This document shows positions 43,528 through 51,236 of a stretch of 54,757 nucleotides of DNA, one piece after another. Source of the stretch: Lachnospiraceae bacterium (GTDB taxonomy: Bacteria; Bacillota; Clostridia; Lachnospirales; Lachnospiraceae); the NCBI GenBank assembly GCA_017438305.1, contig JAFRVX010000030.1, positions 1 to 54,757 of the forward strand, written 5' to 3'. Every line of letters begins with the position of its first letter. Within the stretch, counting starts at the first letter, position 1. The translations under genes and the position numbers were made by a program. The notes beneath the pieces were generated by a model. That model was given only the letters and a program-made list of their open reading frames with translations. It was not told the DNA's origin and made no database searches.

Positions 43528-43691
43528 GCCAAAAGTCGGACTCCACGGAATGTTTACATTCCAGTGGGGGAAAGACTTCTTGGCGTGCCCCTCATGAAGC
43601 ACGAAGTGGAGTTTTTACTCCACGAGAGTGCGGAATGAGGGAGGATGGTGGGAGTGCGAAGCACGGAACCATCCGGAATCTACTTTTGGCG
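43528..43691. ncRNA. Candidate structured RNA or small mobile repeat
   Basis: The ends CGCCAAAAGT and ACTTTTGGCG form a perfect 10-bp closing stem. Inside are three arms. Arm 1 pairs CTCCAC with GTGGGG around the hairpin GGAATG-TTTA-CATTCC. Arm 2 pairs CCTCAT with ATGAGG, then GCAC with GTGC, then GTGGAGT with ACTCCAC, separated by GAA/GAGA/GGA internal loops. Arm 3 pairs GGATGGT with ACCATCC, then GTGC-GAA-GCAC. Nested pairing with purine-rich internal loops fits a structured RNA. Terminal inverted repeats also fit a MITE-like insertion; no clear target duplication was seen. Strand cannot be decided. Confidence 0.5.
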
Positions 43692-43713
43692 ACTATATCA
43701 TCTGATTAATTAT

Positions 43714-43742
43714 CTGACTTTTCTCTTTTTCTGTGATATACT
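43714..43742 (+). promoter_or_regulatory. Promoter of the 175-residue protein/nuclease operon
   Basis: CTGACT (43714-43719), 17 nt, TATACT (43737-43742) with a leader of about 35 nt. Confidence 0.6.
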
Positions 43743-43782
43743 GGTTTCAGAATTTCCCGTTCTTTATAGAGAAAGGAGCGTT

Positions 43783-44310
43783 ATGAAACTGATTCTTTTT
43801 ACGGATGAACGCTATGGGTTCTCCTTTAATCACCGCCGGCAGTCTTCGGACCTCCGGGCCAGGGAGCATCTGAAAGCGCGCCTGGCGGGAGAATGGCCGT
43901 CGGTCTACATGAATGACTATACCCGCCGGTCTCTGCAGAGAGACGGCCTGATTGAGGAGATTTTGCCGGAAACGCATCCGGCCTCTTCCCGGCAGGATGA
44001 GGCGTCTTTTCCGGAGCAGGCGGCTTCATCTGTACGGGATGATCCCTCCTTTCTTCAGGACGCTGCGGCAGCCGGAGGATGGGCTTATGTGGAAAACGTT
44101 TCCCTCACCGGCTATTATCATCTGATCGATGAGATCCTGCTGTACCGGTTCGATAAACGCTATCCGGCAGACCGGCTTTTTGCCGTTTCCCTTCTGCAAA
44201 GCTTTACCCTGGCGGAACAGGAGATCATTCCCGGAAGCTCCCACGATGAGATCGAGTTTTCCCGCTATGTCATAAAAAAGCAGGAAAGGGGGAATGCTCA
44301 TGAAACCTAA
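43783..44310 (+). CDS. Conserved-looking hypothetical protein next to the nuclease gene
   Basis: Protein of 175 residues. ATG 43783 follows GAAAGGAG, whereas the frame extends back to 43645. It starts MKLILFTDERYGFSFNHRRQ and ends with a region carrying GWAYVENVSLTGYY and LLYRFDKRYPADRLF. The two ends look compact and conserved; the middle (~68-95, rich in Ser, Ala and Asp) looks like an insert. No membrane segment or signal. I recall similar short proteins beside nuclease genes in other Clostridia but cannot name a family. Its last codons overlap the start of the nuclease gene, so expression is coupled. Confidence 0.7.
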   Translation: MKLILFTDERYGFSFNHRRQSSDLRAREHLKARLAGEWPSVYMNDYTRRSLQRDGLIEEILPETHPASSRQDEASFPEQAASSVRDDPSFLQDAAAAGGWAYVENVSLTGYYHLIDEILLYRFDKRYPADRLFAVSLLQSFTLAEQEIIPGSSHDEIEFSRYVIKKQERGNAHET

Positions 44311-45670
44311 ACACGCCACCGCTTCTGACCGTTTATCCGGAGAGAAGGCATTTCGCGGAATCTCCTCAAAATCTTCGGGAAAAAGAGGCTTTACCGGCTT
44401 TCCGCCCCGCCTTTTCCCGACGCCTCGCTTTTGCCGGATGCCTCGTTTTTGCCGGATTCCTCGTTTTTTCACGATGTCCCGCTCTTTCGGGATGCCGGTC
44501 CTTTTCCTGATGGTGCTTCTTTGCTTTACGGTCCTCTCCTGCAGCGGCCGGAACCCGGAAACCGCCGATAGCCTGACGCCGGAAGAAACCATTTCAACGG
44601 AAACCGATTCAACCGTGACCGCTTCCGCACAAACCTCTCCGGCGGAAACAGTTTCAGCGGAAGCCTCTGAAAGGCCGTCGGGATCCGGGGAAGGCTCCTC
44701 TTCCTCAGAGAACGAGGAAGTTTCTACAGCATCAGACATACCCACGGAAGCGGACTCTTCTTCAGAAGCCGCCACTTCCGCGGAACCGGAGACTGCTTCG
44801 GACGGAACTTCTTCTGAAACGCCCGGACCCGATATCCCGATCTGTCCTCCCCTTCCCTATCTTGAGGGGCTGGAGATCCCTGAATGGACCGGGACCCCCT
44901 ATACGGCTCTCAACGGCAACTTCCCCTTTTTCGAAACGTCGGATCTGAAGCCGGAATCCTATGAGATCTACTATGCTCTGGATGATCTGGGACGCTGCAC
45001 CCTGGCGGACGCGGTAGTCGGCCGGGATCTGCAGCCGACGGAAAAAAGGGGAGATATCAGTCTGATAAGACCCACCGGCTGGCACACGGATAAATACAGC
45101 TTTGTCAACGGGCAGAACCTGTACAACCGCTGCCACCTGATCGCCTACTATCTGACCGCGGAGAACGCCAACGAGCGGAACCTGGTCACCGGCACCCGGT
45201 ATATGAATGAAGACGGCATGAACAGCTTCGAAAATCTGGTGGGCGACTATGTCAAGGAAACCGGAAACCATGTCCGTTACCGGGTCACGCCGGTATTTAC
45301 CGGAGAGAACCTGATCTGTGACGGACTTATCGTGGAGGGGTGGAGCATCGAAGACGAGGGAGATGACATCTGCTTCTGCGTTTTCTGCTACAACCTCCAG
45401 CCCGGAGTCCATATCGATTACCTGACCGGCGACAATTATGCCGAGAACGGTGAAGAAACCCTGCCCTCTCAGACCTCTGCGGCCGATTTTCCCACGACGG
45501 AAGAAGATATCATCGGAGACTATGTTCTGAATAAGAACAGCCATAGATTCCATCTTCCGTCCTGCGACGGCGCTGTGTCAATGTCAAAAAAGAACCGGGA
45601 GGAGTACTCCGGCAGCCGGAACGCCCTGATCCTGGACGGATACAAACCCTGTCCCCGGTGCAATCCGTAA
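44300..45670 (+). CDS. Secreted or membrane-anchored DNA/RNA non-specific endonuclease
   Basis: Protein of ~456 residues. ATG 44300 follows AAGGGGG; an ATG two codons earlier also exists. After an unusual basic lead of 65 residues comes a hydrophobic segment with a lipobox-like VLSC (C81), so it may be a lipoprotein. Residues ~85-180 are a Ser/Thr/Glu-rich linker. The catalytic domain (~200-380) has the His-Asn pair of EndA/NucA-type nucleases in NRCHLIAYYLTAENANERNL and RYMNEDGMNSFE. The last 45 residues (HRFHLPSCDG to GYKPCPRCNP) resemble an Ada-type metal-binding module. It may degrade extracellular DNA or act in DNA uptake. A strong terminator follows. Confidence 0.82.
   Translation: MKPKHATASDRLSGEKAFRGISSKSSGKRGFTGFPPRLFPTPRFCRMPRFCRIPRFFTMSRSFGMPVLFLMVLLCFTVLSCSGRNPETADSLTPEETISTETDSTVTASAQTSPAETVSAEASERPSGSGEGSSSSENEEVSTASDIPTEADSSSEAATSAEPETASDGTSSETPGPDIPICPPLPYLEGLEIPEWTGTPYTALNGNFPFFETSDLKPESYEIYYALDDLGRCTLADAVVGRDLQPTEKRGDISLIRPTGWHTDKYSFVNGQNLYNRCHLIAYYLTAENANERNLVTGTRYMNEDGMNSFENLVGDYVKETGNHVRYRVTPVFTGENLICDGLIVEGWSIEDEGDDICFCVFCYNLQPGVHIDYLTGDNYAENGEETLPSQTSAADFPTTEEDIIGDYVLNKNSHRFHLPSCDGAVSMSKKNREEYSGSRNALILDGYKPCPRCNP
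44405..44476 (+). repeat. 18-bp coding repeats in the nuclease leader
   Basis: Four tandem 18-bp units encode PRLFPT, PRFCRM, PRFCRI and PRFFTM directly before the hydrophobic segment. The unit keeps the frame when its number changes. Confidence 0.7.
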
Positions 45671-45695
45671 AGGATCGGATTCCGGTACGGTTTAA

Positions 45696-45734
45696 GGAAA
45701 AAAGAAGCGTCTGATGATCAGGCGCTTCTTTTTC
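45696..45734. terminator. Bidirectional terminator between convergent genes
   Basis: A long stem of about 18 bp pairs AAAAAAGAAGCG with CGCTTCTTTTT (inner pairs TCTGAT/ATCAGG) and is flanked by A and T runs. It serves the nuclease gene (plus) and the 98-residue protein gene (minus). Confidence 0.88.
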
Positions 45735-45766
45735 CATTGAGGCTTATGGATGGTTCTTTCCGAGTC

Positions 45767-46063
45767 TTAATCGAAATCATAGAAGGTCACGTTGTTTTCC
45801 TTCGCGAACTTCCTTAAGTTCTCAACGTAAGAATCAAAGTACTGCTTATGGGTGCTCTCATCATATTCGATGGTGCCCACGCCCTTTGCTACAATGGTGA
45901 TCTGCCGCATTTCCTTTTTGAAGAGGCCGCCCTTTACCTTGCCGAAGCGAATGGACTGTACCTGGTCAGCGGCGATGTTCCTGGGCTCACGGCCGACTCT
46001 GGCCTTGAGAAGCAGAATCAGTTCTGCCTTGTCGGTAAAAATAACCTGTTCCTTGACTGACAT
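45767..46063 (-). CDS. Small hypothetical protein, possibly PH-like beta fold
   Basis: Protein of 98 residues without signal peptide or membrane segment. The pattern of alternating strands (VIFTDKAELILLL, VQSIRFGKVKGG, MRQITIVAKGVGTIEYD) and a final helix (YVENLRKFAKENN) resembles a small pleckstrin-like fold. I do not recognise the family. It follows a strong ribosome site (AGGGAAAGGG), a promoter at 46218-46246 and a ~150-nt leader with a hairpin next to the ribosome site. Confidence 0.7.
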   Translation of the reverse strand: MSVKEQVIFTDKAELILLLKARVGREPRNIAADQVQSIRFGKVKGGLFKKEMRQITIVAKGVGTIEYDESTHKQYFDSYVENLRKFAKENNVTFYDFD

Positions 46064-46088
46064 TTTCTTTTCCCTTTCCCTTCTTTTC

Positions 46089-46118
46089 CATCCGATCCTG
46101 CAGAAGGACGATCGGATG
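46089..46118 (-). promoter_or_regulatory. Leader hairpin before the 98-residue protein
   Basis: CATCCGAT pairs perfectly with ATCGGATG (46089-46096 with 46111-46118), and the inner CCT/AGG can extend the stem. It ends about 8 nt before the purine-rich ribosome site. Confidence 0.45.
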
Positions 46119-46217
46119 CTTGTCCTGAAAACGTTGATTAAAAAACATCTGCTGATGTCAGAGGCACTGCCTTCCCGGAAGAACCCCGGAGGCCGGCCGC
46201 TGACTGAATTTTAATTT

Positions 46218-46246
46218 ATTATATCACGGTATCCCGCGTTAGTCTA
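46218..46246 (-). promoter_or_regulatory. Promoter of the 98-residue protein gene
   Basis: TAGACT (46241-46246), 17 nt, TATAAT (46218-46223) on the minus strand. Confidence 0.65.
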
Positions 46247-46251
46247 TCCTT

Positions 46252-46297
46252 TAGTCTGCCGAGTTTATGCCGGATAGTCTGCCGAATTTATGCTGGT
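46252..46297. repeat. Two tandem 23-bp intergenic repeats
   Basis: TAGTCTGCCGAGTTTATGC at 46252 and TAGTCTGCCGAATTTATGC at 46275 start adjacent 23-bp units. They recall the TTGTCTGAGTA units near 43.4 kb. Confidence 0.6.
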
Positions 46298-46342
46298 TTA
46301 AGCTGACAGACCGCCGATATAAATCCGCATAATCTGCAGTGA

Positions 46343-47134
46343 TCAATCCGACAGCAGCCTGCCGATATTGATATAACAGTCATACCGGACGGCTTTTCCC
46401 CTGAAGGAATGATCCGGCTTTTTCCCGGCCAGAAAGGCGCCCTTCACCGGCCGCTTGACCACGATCTTCAGCGGCTTTGCCCGGACCGCGGCCATAAACA
46501 TCTCTTCCTCGTTCTCACAGGGCTTTTCCAGGTCATGGAGGAGCTGGAACTTTTTCTTTACCGCAGCCTGCTTGGTCCTCTCCGGAAACATCGGATCCAG
46601 ATAGATCACCTGATACCGGCCGCAGCTTTTTTCCATGGCAGGAAGGCTGTCTTCCGGAAAGACCCGCATGCGGCCAAGCAGCGGTTTCAGCCGTTCATCC
46701 TTTTCAGCCCGGATAAAGCCATCCTCCAGAAGCGCGGCGATCACCGGATCTTTTTCATAAAGGTCCACGGCGTGACCCGCCGCAGCCAGGATCAGGGCAT
46801 CCGTTCCCAGGCCGGCGGCAGCATCCAGCACGTAAAGATCTTTTCTGTCTTTTATCCGTACAGCCTTCAGGAGCATCTCATGCTCCAGATTGCTTTTTTT
46901 CAGGCGGGAAAGGTGATCCGTAAAATCACAGGTCAGGGCCAGATCCCCTCTTTTTAAGGAAAGGCCCTCTGCCGACAGTTCCAGCACCGGTTCATCGGGA
47001 GCCGGATCTGTTCCCGGGATCTCATAAACGCTGCTGCCGGCCTCCTGCAGGACCGCCCCGCTGTCAGCCTTCAGTATCTGCCGAAGACGTTCTCCCCGGG
47101 TTCTGTCGGCGTCTTCTTTAATAATCAGTTTCAT
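46343..47134 (-). CDS. rsmJ: 16S rRNA (guanine-N2)-methyltransferase, RsmJ-like
   Basis: Protein of 263 residues. ATG 47134 is chosen over TTG 47143. The SAM site reads LDAAAGLGTDALILAAAG and the catalytic motif YLDPMFPERTKQAAVKKKF, both characteristic of the RsmJ family that modifies the 16S rRNA decoding-region arm. A final KIVVKRPVKGAFL strand and RYDCYINIG complete the domain. The start overlaps the end of the M28 peptidase gene by 17 bp, so it is translationally coupled to an unrelated secreted enzyme. Confidence 0.82.
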   Translation of the reverse strand: MKLIIKEDADRTRGERLRQILKADSGAVLQEAGSSVYEIPGTDPAPDEPVLELSAEGLSLKRGDLALTCDFTDHLSRLKKSNLEHEMLLKAVRIKDRKDLYVLDAAAGLGTDALILAAAGHAVDLYEKDPVIAALLEDGFIRAEKDERLKPLLGRMRVFPEDSLPAMEKSCGRYQVIYLDPMFPERTKQAAVKKKFQLLHDLEKPCENEEEMFMAAVRAKPLKIVVKRPVKGAFLAGKKPDHSFRGKAVRYDCYINIGRLLSD

Positions 47135-48470
47135 AAAAGGCAAGTCCGTTCCGGTCCAGCTTCAGCAGCACCTCCGTCAGCACATGGCTGAAGGCTTTCA
47201 GATGCTCCCGGATCCTGCCGGGATGTATGGCTTCGAGAACATCCAGGTCGTCGAATTCCGTATGGTTGATCTGTCCTTCCGTTTTGGCAAAGGCCGGGTC
47301 TGCGGAGTTGAACTGGTAAGCTTTGCTTCCGTTGGGATACTGCTCCACGCCGTTGGCATCGACCCAGGCATTGGCCTCGAAATAGATATAAGGGATGCCA
47401 TAGGAGGCAAAATGCTTCTGATCGGATCCGGTAGTCCGGGTGGGCGCCCGGAACTCAGGCTCCGCCAGCGGCGGTATCGTATGAAGATCGATCCCCAGCT
47501 CAGCAGCCGTTTCCATCGCCAGCCGGTATCCCCAATCCTGGACCAGTACGCCTTCTTCCGTATACTGACCGCCGTAGACAAACATGGTATCTCCGGCTCC
47601 CAGGCAGTCCAGGTTGATATAAAGCGCGATATTTTCAGGATCCGTACAGGTCAGCATATAATAATAGGAACCCGCGCAGCCCCGCAGTTCTTCTCCATCC
47701 CAGAAACAGAAATCCAGGGTATATTCCAGGTCCTTATCGGCAAACCGTGCCGCCGTCTCCAGCGCCATGCCGATGCCGCTGCCGTTATCTTCCGCTCCGC
47801 GGCTCTCCCGGGAATCATAATGGGCGCCGATCATGATCCGTTTCCCGCTTCTTCCGGGCTTTCTGAAAATATAAGAGGTGATATTGACGGTGTCCGTAAG
47901 ATTATCATGATTCCAGCTCTGCACCATAGGCGTATAACCGTAATTTCCCATGGTTTTGACGATCCACGCCCCGCAGGCATCCCTTGCCTCCTGGGTGACC
48001 TCCGGATTGCCCGTGACCCGCCAGGGGAAATGGTCGTTGATATAGCGCATGCACATGTAGGCGGGACCGCCGTAGGAAAGCTCTCCGTTGTTTGCCTCAT
48101 CCCCCGCCGTTTCATCGCTTTCGGAAGCATCCGGTCCTTCGCTGCTTTCCGGCTCCGGGTTTTCTGACGAGCCCTCTTCGGTTCCGGTTGTTTCCGGCAT
48201 TTCGGCTGTCACATTGCCGGACGGATCTGCTTCCGCAGAGGAAGCAGCCTCCTTTTCAGAGGATTTTTCATCAGCCCCGGTTTCCCGGTCTCCTGTCTGG
48301 TCCGGAAGGGTATCTTCCTGAACCGCGGAGGACTGAACGGATCCCTGTCCGCCGGCACTCGTTTTGTCAGATGACGCCCCGCAGGAAAAAACCGCCAGGC
48401 CTAGAAGCAGGCAGCAAAGAACTGCCGCCGATTTTTTCAGGATTCTGCTCATTCTGCTGTTTTCACTCAT
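47118..48470 (-). CDS. Secreted M28-family metallopeptidase lipoprotein
   Basis: Protein of 450 residues. A signal peptide ends in the lipobox LAVFSC (C30). A Ser/Glu/Gly-rich linker (~31-135) leads to the zinc aminopeptidase domain. Its metal and catalytic motifs are IGAHYDSRES (His, Asp), EDNGSGIGM (Asp), WDGEELRGCAGS (Glu-Glu), INLDCLG (Asp) and GSDQKHFASYG (His). It probably trims peptides outside the membrane; other M28 members are carboxypeptidases or cyclases, so the substrate is open. An extended -10 promoter lies at 48528-48536. Confidence 0.85.
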   Translation of the reverse strand: MSENSRMSRILKKSAAVLCCLLLGLAVFSCGASSDKTSAGGQGSVQSSAVQEDTLPDQTGDRETGADEKSSEKEAASSAEADPSGNVTAEMPETTGTEEGSSENPEPESSEGPDASESDETAGDEANNGELSYGGPAYMCMRYINDHFPWRVTGNPEVTQEARDACGAWIVKTMGNYGYTPMVQSWNHDNLTDTVNITSYIFRKPGRSGKRIMIGAHYDSRESRGAEDNGSGIGMALETAARFADKDLEYTLDFCFWDGEELRGCAGSYYYMLTCTDPENIALYINLDCLGAGDTMFVYGGQYTEEGVLVQDWGYRLAMETAAELGIDLHTIPPLAEPEFRAPTRTTGSDQKHFASYGIPYIYFEANAWVDANGVEQYPNGSKAYQFNSADPAFAKTEGQINHTEFDDLDVLEAIHPGRIREHLKAFSHVLTEVLLKLDRNGLAFYETDY

Positions 48471-48527
48471 TCTTCTGTTTTTCCTTTTTTGATAAAGGGG
48501 ACTTGTAACGGGAGATTACGAAAAGGT

Positions 48528-48536
48528 ATTATAGCA
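48528..48536 (-). promoter_or_regulatory. Extended -10 promoter of the peptidase operon
   Basis: TGCTATAAT on the minus strand (48528-48536). No clear -35 is present, which the extended -10 can compensate. Confidence 0.55.
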
Positions 48537-48624
48537 CAATTCGGGAAAAGTACCAGTGTCAGTCTGTATGTTTTCTTAACCGAAAGCTTCCTTTTTCCTT
48601 TTCCTTTTTCCTTTCGCCGCTTTC

Positions 48625-48654
48625 TTGCTTTTCGTCCCCCTTTTATGGTATACT
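48625..48654 (+). promoter_or_regulatory. Promoter of the DtxR-like regulator
   Basis: TTGCTT (48625-48630), 18 nt, TATACT (48649-48654), then GGAGGAGG and ATG 48686. Confidence 0.6.
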
Positions 48655-48685
48655 GGTCTCAGATTTACCGGAGGAGGTTTTACCC

Positions 48686-49057
48686 ATGCAGGAATCGGGT
48701 GAAATGTATCTTGAAACTATTCTCGTCCTGAGCCGGCAGAAGCCCCGGGTAAGGGCTATTGACATTGCCGAATACCGACATTATTCCAAGCCGTCCATCA
48801 GCAGAGCTCTGGGCATCCTGAAGAATGACGGTTATATCAATGTGGATCCGGACGGCCATATCACCTTTACCGAAAAAGGACAGACAATCGCCGAAAAAAT
48901 CTATGAAAGACATGTGGTCCTGTCCGAACTGCTGAAGGCTATAGGCGTTTCGGAAGAGACGGCCGTTGATGACGCCTGCCGCGTGGAGCATGACCTCAGC
49001 GATGAGACCTTTGACGCCATAAAAGCGTGCGCCAGAAAAATGGGCGTCATTTCCTGA
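48686..49057 (+). CDS. DtxR/MntR-family metal-dependent repressor
   Basis: DNA-binding regulator of 123 residues. A winged helix-turn-helix (residues ~18-68, RAIDIAEYRHYSKPSISRAL) is followed by a dimerisation/metal domain with ERHVVLSELLKAIGV and DACRVEHDLSDET, where the Glu-His spacing fits the Mn/Fe site; MYLETI at the N-terminus supplies another ligand. The C-terminal SH3-like FeoA domain of DtxR is absent, so it is MntR-sized or slightly shorter. No metal transporter gene is adjacent, so its targets lie elsewhere. Confidence 0.85.
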   Translation: MQESGEMYLETILVLSRQKPRVRAIDIAEYRHYSKPSISRALGILKNDGYINVDPDGHITFTEKGQTIAEKIYERHVVLSELLKAIGVSEETAVDDACRVEHDLSDETFDAIKACARKMGVIS

Positions 49058-49196
49058 CGGCCTCTTAAAAGGCTGTTTAAAAGTTCGGAAAAAGACTGTC
49101 AGAGATAGTTCGTAAAAAGGCAGGGCTGACACAGAAAGTCTGCAAAATGCCTGTGCTGTTGATTACCGGAAGCGGTAAAAAACGCCTTGCGGGGCA

Positions 49197-49237
49197 TAAA
49201 AAACTGCGGGAATCCCGAAGGATCTCCGCAGTTTTTA
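49197..49237. terminator. Bidirectional terminator between regulator and GT2
   Basis: AAAAACTGCGG pairs with CCGCAGTTTTT (stem arms near 49199-49209 and 49226-49236), with A and T flanks for both strands. Confidence 0.85.
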
Positions 49238-49303
49238 CGTTTCCGTCTCAGAATGTTATTATCCGAAGCCCTGCTCTCAGAAGCTTCTCCCGGACTTTTT
49301 TTC

Positions 49304-50356
49304 TCAGAAACCTTTTCGGAGCAGGTTCTTAAGTCTCACGGTCCCCCAGAAGCTTACCTTCGAAAGTCTGATCCACAGGCCCTCTTTAAAGCCCAGGGGA
49401 CGGATATCCTTCAGGGAGAGCCTGACGGTTTTCCGGACGTCGTTGATCCTTTTCACGGCTTCCTTCCTGTCGTTTTCGGGAAGATATTTCCGGGCCATCT
49501 GTCCGTGATAGATGCAGGTCGACAGCAGGTTCTCTGCCCCCGTAACCGAAAGGGCCGGGAAATGCTTCTCCAGGTACTGCTGGCGTTCCTGCTTCGCCTG
49601 GAGGGCATCCAGCCGCCTGAGATTCCAGGAAGCGCCCATGATGCTGTCCGAACGCTGGAAATAGTAATACAGCGGCTGCGGGATCTTCACCGTTTTCTTC
49701 GATCTTCCGAAGGCCTGATAGGTCCAGAATTCATCTTCATGAAGCTTGCCGACAGCAAAAGGTATATCCTGTACCAGGCTTCTTTTGTACAGCTTGTTCC
49801 AGACGTGCTGATGGAAGACGCGGTCCCCGATCAGAGCCTTAAGGGCTTCTTCGGCACCGTAAGACTCTCCGGGCAAAGGATCTTCTCTCACGGAATACTC
49901 ACGGCCGGAACCGCCGCTCACGGAATGCTCAGGATCGGAGCCGTCAGGCACAGCACGCTCACGGATCGGACTTTCCTGCTCCTCCAGTCCTTCGCCTGTT
50001 GTCCATAGGGTCCCGCATTCGCAGATATCCGCCTGATTTTCTTCAAGCCCCCGCAAAAGAGATTCCAGATACGCAGGCGCCACCCAGTCGTCACTGTCGA
50101 CAAAGGCCAGGTAATCCCCGGAAGCTATGGCCATACCGGCATTCCGGGCGTCGGAAAGGCCGCCGTTTTGTTTATGGATCACCCGGATCCTCTGATCCAT
50201 GGCAGCGTAGTCATCGCACAGCCTTCCGCAGTTGTCCGGAGAGCCGTCATCCACCAGAATGAGTTCAAAATCCTGATACGTCTGCTTAAGGATCGAGCCG
50301 ACGCAGCGGGAAAGGTATTCTTCAACTTTATAAACGGGGACGATAATACTGATCAT
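49304..50356 (-). CDS. Family 2 glycosyltransferase with a low-complexity insert
   Basis: Protein of 350 residues. The GT-A core is clear: SIIVPVYKVEEYLSRCV, LILVDDGSPDNCG, HKQNGGLSDARNAGM and the metal-binding FVDSDDWVAP (~88-97). Residues ~130-168 are an inserted stretch rich in Ser, Gly, Glu and Asp (repeating SDPEHSVSGGSGREYSV) that ordinary members lack. LHEDEFWTYQ and the WNKLYKR motif follow. It stands alone, away from the polymer cluster, and could supply the missing second transferase; this is only a possibility. Confidence 0.82.
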   Translation of the reverse strand: MISIIVPVYKVEEYLSRCVGSILKQTYQDFELILVDDGSPDNCGRLCDDYAAMDQRIRVIHKQNGGLSDARNAGMAIASGDYLAFVDSDDWVAPAYLESLLRGLEENQADICECGTLWTTGEGLEEQESPIRERAVPDGSDPEHSVSGGSGREYSVREDPLPGESYGAEEALKALIGDRVFHQHVWNKLYKRSLVQDIPFAVGKLHEDEFWTYQAFGRSKKTVKIPQPLYYYFQRSDSIMGASWNLRRLDALQAKQERQQYLEKHFPALSVTGAENLLSTCIYHGQMARKYLPENDRKEAVKRINDVRKTVRLSLKDIRPLGFKEGLWIRLSKVSFWGTVRLKNLLRKGF

Positions 50357-50694
50357 ATAGGATACCTGGTCTTAAACAAACTGACAGCACTTAAAACAAT
50401 GAATCATCTGAACGCACTGACTGCAATGGATGCAGCAATGCCGGAGAAACAGCCTCCAGGCATACAATTACACCCGAAAATACAGCATTTTTTTATAATG
50501 TCTGAAAAAAATTTTTTTATCTTTTTGTCTGCATAAAAAGCGCTGAAAACGTGTATTTTCCACGTTTCGAGGAAAAAAGCAGACAAAAAAACAAACAATA
50601 ACTTATACTATTTGCTTCTTGATTACTTCCGGGTTTACATGATAATCTAATAATGAACAGCTTTACTGTTCGATATTCTGCGGAGGAAAGAAAG
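50357..50694. other. AT-rich divergent intergenic region
   Basis: This 338-bp region lies between the GT2 (minus) and the XRE regulator (plus). It contains a possible promoter for the regulator, TTGATT (50619-50624), 16 nt, GATAAT (50641-50646), and a short inverted repeat AAACGTG/CACGTTT near 50548-50568. Nothing else is recognised. Confidence 0.45.
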
Positions 50695-51174
50695 ATGAAA
50701 AAACGCAAAAAGAGTACCGGCAGCAAAGGAAATGTGAGCAGTCTGTCAGGCATTTACTCACCCGTCAAAATCACGCTTCTCAGCCGTGATCCCTCTACAC
50801 TTAACGTAGGCGAAAGACTGAGAAGGGAACGTTTTCTGCGTTCCTTTACCCTGGAACAGATGGCAGCCTATCTCGGCATCTCCACCAGCTATTTAGGCTC
50901 CATGGAAAGAGGCGTCAGACCCATGTCAAAGCGCATGATCCAACTGTTTCACGACAGACTGAACCTGTCCTATGACTATCTCCTGGATGGCTTGTCCGTC
51001 ACCGGAACGATGATCGCCCAATACGTTCAGGAATCTTCCCATTATGACGATCCTGTAAGACACAAGATCAACGTCCTGTTAAACGTCGCGACGCCGGAAG
51101 AGCAGTCAGCCTGCTACAACATGATCCATACGTATCTGGCCCAGGGCCGGAATCGTCAGATCCCTCAGGAATAG
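50695..51174 (+). CDS. XRE-family transcriptional regulator
   Basis: Protein of 159 residues. ATG 50695 follows GGAGGAAAG; the frame extends back to 50653 without a ribosome site. A basic N-terminal tail (KKRKKSTGSKG) precedes a Cro/CI-type helix-turn-helix (about 40-95) with FTLEQMAAYLGISTSYLGSM and ERGVRPMSKRM. The C-terminal ~60 residues are helical and may dimerise or sense a ligand. It is a single gene with its own terminator; targets are unknown. Confidence 0.82.
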   Translation: MKKRKKSTGSKGNVSSLSGIYSPVKITLLSRDPSTLNVGERLRRERFLRSFTLEQMAAYLGISTSYLGSMERGVRPMSKRMIQLFHDRLNLSYDYLLDGLSVTGTMIAQYVQESSHYDDPVRHKINVLLNVATPEEQSACYNMIHTYLAQGRNRQIPQE

Positions 51175-51187
51175 CACTGACTGATGT

Positions 51188-51219
51188 CCGGGAAGCCTCA
51201 TCGAGGCTTCCCGGCTTTT
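51188..51219 (+). terminator. Strong terminator of the XRE regulator
   Basis: A perfect 12-bp stem, CCGGGAAGCCTC/GAGGCTTCCCGG (51188-51199 with 51203-51214), has a 3-nt loop and is followed by CTTTTTATT. Confidence 0.9.
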
Positions 51220-51236
51220 TATTCTGTTATCATCCT

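Larger units (their letters stand above)
43345..43782. other. 438-bp intergenic region with repeats, structured element and promoter
   Basis: Divergent region between the YgjP-like gene (left, minus) and the 175-residue protein gene (right, plus). It contains about four imperfect 24-bp repeats (43438-43522), a 164-bp structured element (43528-43691) and a plus-strand promoter (43714-43742). No coding frame is seen. Confidence 0.7.
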
